In this document: positions 61,747 to 64,000 of the stretch, in pieces
Layout: each line of letters opens with the position of its first letter
How positions within the stretch are numbered: position 1 is the stretch's first letter
Source: Mycobacterium sp. IS-1496
GTDB taxonomy: Bacteria; Actinomycetota; Actinomycetes; Mycobacteriales; Mycobacteriaceae
Direction: 5' to 3'
Assembly (NCBI RefSeq): GCF_001499995.1
Contig: NZ_LQIU01000007.1
Coordinates: 1 to 64,000, forward strand
Length of the DNA stretch: 64,000 bases
The notes under the pieces: generated by a model
Told to the model about the DNA's origin: nothing
Seen by the model: the letters and a program-made list of their open reading frames with translations, nothing else
The model's database searches: none
Position numbers and translations under genes: made by a program

Positions 61747-62484
61747 CTACATCTTGTGCGGGACGTCGTTGACCAGGCCGCCGTCCATGACGAACTCCGC
61801 ACCGGTGGCGTAGCGCGACTCGTCGCTGGCCAGGAACACCACGAAGGTGGCCACCTCGTCGGACTGCCCCGGCCGGCCGAGCGGGATGGTCAGCATGTTG
61901 TCGGGGAAATGTTTGGTCATCGGGGTGCGGATGAACCCGGGATGGATCGAGTTCACCCGGATCTGATGCGATCCCAGTTCCAGCGCCGCCGATTTCGTCA
62001 GGCCGCGCACCGCCCACTTCGACGCCACGTACGGGTGCACCATCACGGCCCCGCGCATCCCCTCGATCGAGGAGACGTTGATGATCGATCCGCCGCCGGC
62101 GGCCTTCATCGCCTCGACGCTGGCCTGCATTCCCAGGAACGTGCCGGTGAGGTTGACGTCGATGACCTTCTGCCACTTGGCCATGTCGAACTTGCCGATC
62201 TGGCCGAGCGCGACGATGCCCGCGTTGTTCACCAGGACGTTGAGCAGGCCGAAGTCGTCGACGGCGGTCGCCACGGCCGCATCCCACTGATCGGCCTGCG
62301 TGACGTCGAGCGTGACGTAGCGCGCCGCCTCGCCGAGCTCGTCGGCGAGTGCCTTGCCCTCGTCGTCGAGGATGTCGCCGATCACCACCTTGGCGCCTTC
62401 GGCGACCAGAGCGCGTGCGTGTTCGGCGCCCATACCTCGGGCCCCACCGCTGATCAGTGCAACTTTTCCGTCTACCCGTCCCAT
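61747..62484 (-). CDS. short-chain dehydrogenase, hydroxysteroid-type
   Basis: This is a 245-residue SDR: ISGGARGMGAEHARALV (TGxxxGxG cofactor site), NNAGIVALGQIGKF, the catalytic Ser in INVSSIEGM and Tyr-Lys in HPYVASKWAVRGL. The sequence is close to the 3-alpha/20-beta-hydroxysteroid dehydrogenase-type (FabG3-like) proteins of mycobacteria. It would oxidise or reduce a steroid or ketone with NAD. The ATG at 62484 has a TAGCCT element 8 nt upstream. It is divergent from the DapB-like gene around a KstR-like palindrome, which suggests a steroid-related context. Confidence 0.85.
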   Translation of the reverse strand: MGRVDGKVALISGGARGMGAEHARALVAEGAKVVIGDILDDEGKALADELGEAARYVTLDVTQADQWDAAVATAVDDFGLLNVLVNNAGIVALGQIGKFDMAKWQKVIDVNLTGTFLGMQASVEAMKAAGGGSIINVSSIEGMRGAVMVHPYVASKWAVRGLTKSAALELGSHQIRVNSIHPGFIRTPMTKHFPDNMLTIPLGRPGQSDEVATFVVFLASDESRYATGAEFVMDGGLVNDVPHKM

Positions 62485-62513
62485 GACGGGCCAGGCTACC
62501 TTAGGCTGTCGCG

Positions 62514-62533
62514 AACTAGAACCTGTTCCAGTT
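62514..62533. promoter_or_regulatory. KstR-like palindrome between SDR and DapB-like genes
   Basis: AACT-A-GAAC-CT-GTTC-C-AGTT is a 20-bp inverted repeat with eight of ten arm positions paired. Its core TAGAACCTGTTCCA (62517-62530) matches the KstR consensus TnnAACnnGTTnnA exactly. It overlaps the likely -35 of the SDR gene and lies 25 bp before the DapB-like start, so a TetR-type regulator could control both. Confidence 0.6.
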
Positions 62534-62558
62534 TGACCTCGGTGCGGAGGAGTCGGCA

Positions 62559-63644
62559 ATGGTGATTCGCGTGGCCCACGTCGGGACCGGCAACGTCGGA
62601 CGGCTGGCCCTGGCGGCGCTGCTGGGCAACCCGGCGTACGAACTCACCGCCGTGGGCGTCTCCACGGACGCCAAGGTCGGCCGTGACGCCGGTGAACTGG
62701 CCGGGCTCGACGTGGTCACGGGGATCACCGCCACCAAAGGGCTCGACGAGGTGCTCGCGACCGCGCCGGACTGCCTCGTGTACTGCGCGATGGGCGACAC
62801 CCGGCTGCCCGAGGCGATGGCCGACTGCCGGCGCATCCTCGAGGCGGGCGTGAACGTGGTCGGTTCGGCGCCGGGGGTGCTGCAGTACCCGTGGGGCGTG
62901 ATCCCCGACAAGTACATCGAGCGGGTTGAGGATTCCGCGCGCCAGGGCGGCGTGAGCATCTTCATCAACGGCGTGGATCCCGGCTTCGCCAACGATCTGA
63001 TCCCGTTCGCGTTCGCGAGCACGTGCAGCAGCATCGAGCAGGTGCGGTGCATGGAGATCGCCGATTACGCCACCTACGACGGCGCCGAGGTCATGTTCGA
63101 CGTGATGGGGTTCGGCAAGGAGATCGGTGACCTGCCGATCCTGTTCCAGCCCGGCGTCCTGAGCATCGCGTGGGGAACCGCGATCCGTCAGCTGGCGGCC
63201 GGCCTGGGCGTCGAGGTGAGTGAGATCCGGGATTCGGTGGAGCAGGAACCGGCCCCGGAGGATTTCGAGGTGGCGGTGGGGCGGATCGGCAAGGGCACCG
63301 TCGCGGCGCTGCGGTTCCTGATCGAGGGCTTCGTCGAGGGCGGCGACCGGCCCGCGATCGTGATCGAACACATCACCCGGCTGCGCGACGATCTGCGCCC
63401 CGACTGGGCGCGACCCGCGCAGCCCGGCGGGTCCTACCGGGTGGAGATCACCGGCGAGCCGTCCTACACCGTCGACATCTGCCCCACCAGCCGCAAGGGC
63501 GACCACAACCACGCGGCGATCGTGGCCGCGGCCGGACGCATCGTGAACGCGATCCCCGCGGTGGTGAACGCCGAGCCGGGCATCCGGACACCGCTCGACC
63601 TGCCCCTGATCACCGGCAGCGGACTGTTCGCCGAGCGCGGGTGA
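62559..63644 (+). CDS. DapB-like NAD(P)H-dependent dehydrogenase
   Basis: This is a 361-residue protein. The N-terminal nucleotide-binding fold (VIRVAHVGTGNVGRLALAAL) and a C-terminal ligand domain resemble dihydrodipicolinate reductase, and this architecture is shared with 2,4-diaminopentanoate dehydrogenases. Its own substrate is not known. In mycobacteria such genes often lie in sterol-catabolic regions. GGAGGAG precedes the ATG at 62559. Confidence 0.8.
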   Translation: MVIRVAHVGTGNVGRLALAALLGNPAYELTAVGVSTDAKVGRDAGELAGLDVVTGITATKGLDEVLATAPDCLVYCAMGDTRLPEAMADCRRILEAGVNVVGSAPGVLQYPWGVIPDKYIERVEDSARQGGVSIFINGVDPGFANDLIPFAFASTCSSIEQVRCMEIADYATYDGAEVMFDVMGFGKEIGDLPILFQPGVLSIAWGTAIRQLAAGLGVEVSEIRDSVEQEPAPEDFEVAVGRIGKGTVAALRFLIEGFVEGGDRPAIVIEHITRLRDDLRPDWARPAQPGGSYRVEITGEPSYTVDICPTSRKGDHNHAAIVAAAGRIVNAIPAVVNAEPGIRTPLDLPLITGSGLFAERG

Positions 63645-63662
63645 GGTCGCCGCGCGGCGGGA

Positions 63663-64000
63663 TCACTCCGCGGCGGTGTGCGACCGTGCGCGGCGCCCGG
63701 CGATACCGGTCCACTGCAGCAGGACGCGGGTGCCGTTCTGAGAACGGTCGATCGACGTCGAGTCGGTGAGCGCTTCCATCAGCGGTATGCCTCGGCCGCG
63801 TGCCTTGTTGGGCGGGACGGTGGCGCGGTCACGCCAGGTGCCCTGGTCGGCGATGGTGACACTGAGGACACCGGCCCCCGCGTCGAACTGGGCTTCGACG
63901 TCCATGGTGCCGGGCCGGTCGGCGTTGACGTAGGCGAACTCCGCCGCGTTGGCCAGCGCCTCGTTGGTCGCCAGGATCAGGTCGCTCGAGCGGACGGGGT
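63663..64000 (-). CDS. RsbW-like anti-sigma ATPase, truncated by the window edge
   Basis: The reading frame enters from beyond 64000 and ends at 63663. Visible are the GHKL ATPase N-box NEALANAAEFAYVN, VTIADQGTWRD (G1 box) and RGRGIPLMEALTDS (G2 box). This is the HATPase_c domain of RsbW-type anti-sigma kinases. It would bind a sigma factor and an anti-anti-sigma factor. Its start is outside the window. The SigF-type gene at 2482 is far away, so any partnership is unproven. Confidence 0.75.
   Translation of the reverse strand, partial: PVRSSDLILATNEALANAAEFAYVNADRPGTMDVEAQFDAGAGVLSVTIADQGTWRDRATVPPNKARGRGIPLMEALTDSTSIDRSQNGTRVLLQWTGIAGRRARSHTAAE

Overview
The window is GC-rich, densely packed actinobacterial DNA, almost certainly from a rapid-growing mycobacterium (Mycolicibacterium type). 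The reasons are a furA-katG pair whose KatG reads like the M. smegmatis type, an inactive NlpC/P60 protein of the RipD type, LpqH-like and PCuAC-like lipoproteins, an Eis-type acetyltransferase, an F420/PPOX-type oxidoreductase, a SigF-type sigma factor and many apparently leaderless genes. I see no rRNA, tRNA, CRISPR array, insertion sequence or prophage. It looks like chromosomal backbone with small accessory modules.

Layout. 1-7.7 kb: NDH-2-like oxidoreductase, a hydrolase, a SigF-type sigma factor, a MarR regulator and a group of small envelope proteins and lipoproteins, with one gene broken by two frameshifts (6637-7054) and an FKBP lipoprotein. 7.7-15.3 kb: F420/PPOX enzyme, EamA exporter, a ParD-like/zeta toxin-antitoxin pair behind two identical palindromes, an aldo/keto reductase, an S4 protein, an enoyl-CoA hydratase, a radical-SAM SPL-family protein and an acyl-CoA synthetase. 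15.4-22.3 kb: DUF808 membrane protein, a TetR-DUF1214-sulfotransferase operon, a large exported DUF4185 protein and RipD. 22.5-26.6 kb: DUF6480 protein, a second SPL-family protein, an MDR oxidoreductase, a MOSC protein and membrane proteins.

26.6-30.1 kb holds the most unusual module: an exported-looking repeat protein with a precursor-like N-terminus, followed 30 bp later by an 851-residue membrane protein with a PqqD-like N-terminus, a site-2-protease HEFGH motif, paired CxxC repeats outside the membrane and a Ser/Thr tail. I propose that the second gene processes or exports the first. 30.3-33.7 kb: an operon of SRPBCC protein, acyl-CoA carboxyltransferase and aldehyde dehydrogenase. 33.8-36.7 kb: furA-katG with a leaderless furA promoter and a strong terminator. 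36.7-40.6 kb: a phosphotransferase, an SGNH hydrolase, acyltransferase-3 and a VanY-like lipoprotein.

40.7-44.7 kb: a translationally coupled signalling set (receiver-SpoIIE phosphatase, CHASE3 histidine kinase, single-domain receiver, hydrolase). 44.7-49.7 kb: an ArsR-SRPBCC fusion with two identical-arm operators, an NlpC/P60 protein with a proline-repeat tail, an NPP-type phosphatase, YaaA and a hydrolase. 49.7-64 kb: an amidohydrolase divergent from AraC, Eis-like GNAT divergent from a PLP decarboxylase, class I aldolase, amidase, CinA, an MBL hydrolase, a 2OG dioxygenase, an SDR and a DapB-like dehydrogenase sharing a KstR-like palindrome, and a truncated anti-sigma-type ATPase at the right edge.

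Regulation recurs in two ways. At least ten genes have a TANNNT -10 element 6-8 nt before the start codon, which implies leaderless mRNAs. Five upstream regions carry a GTNT/GTTG-N15/16-GGGTA pair that resembles SigF promoters, including one in front of the sigma factor gene itself.
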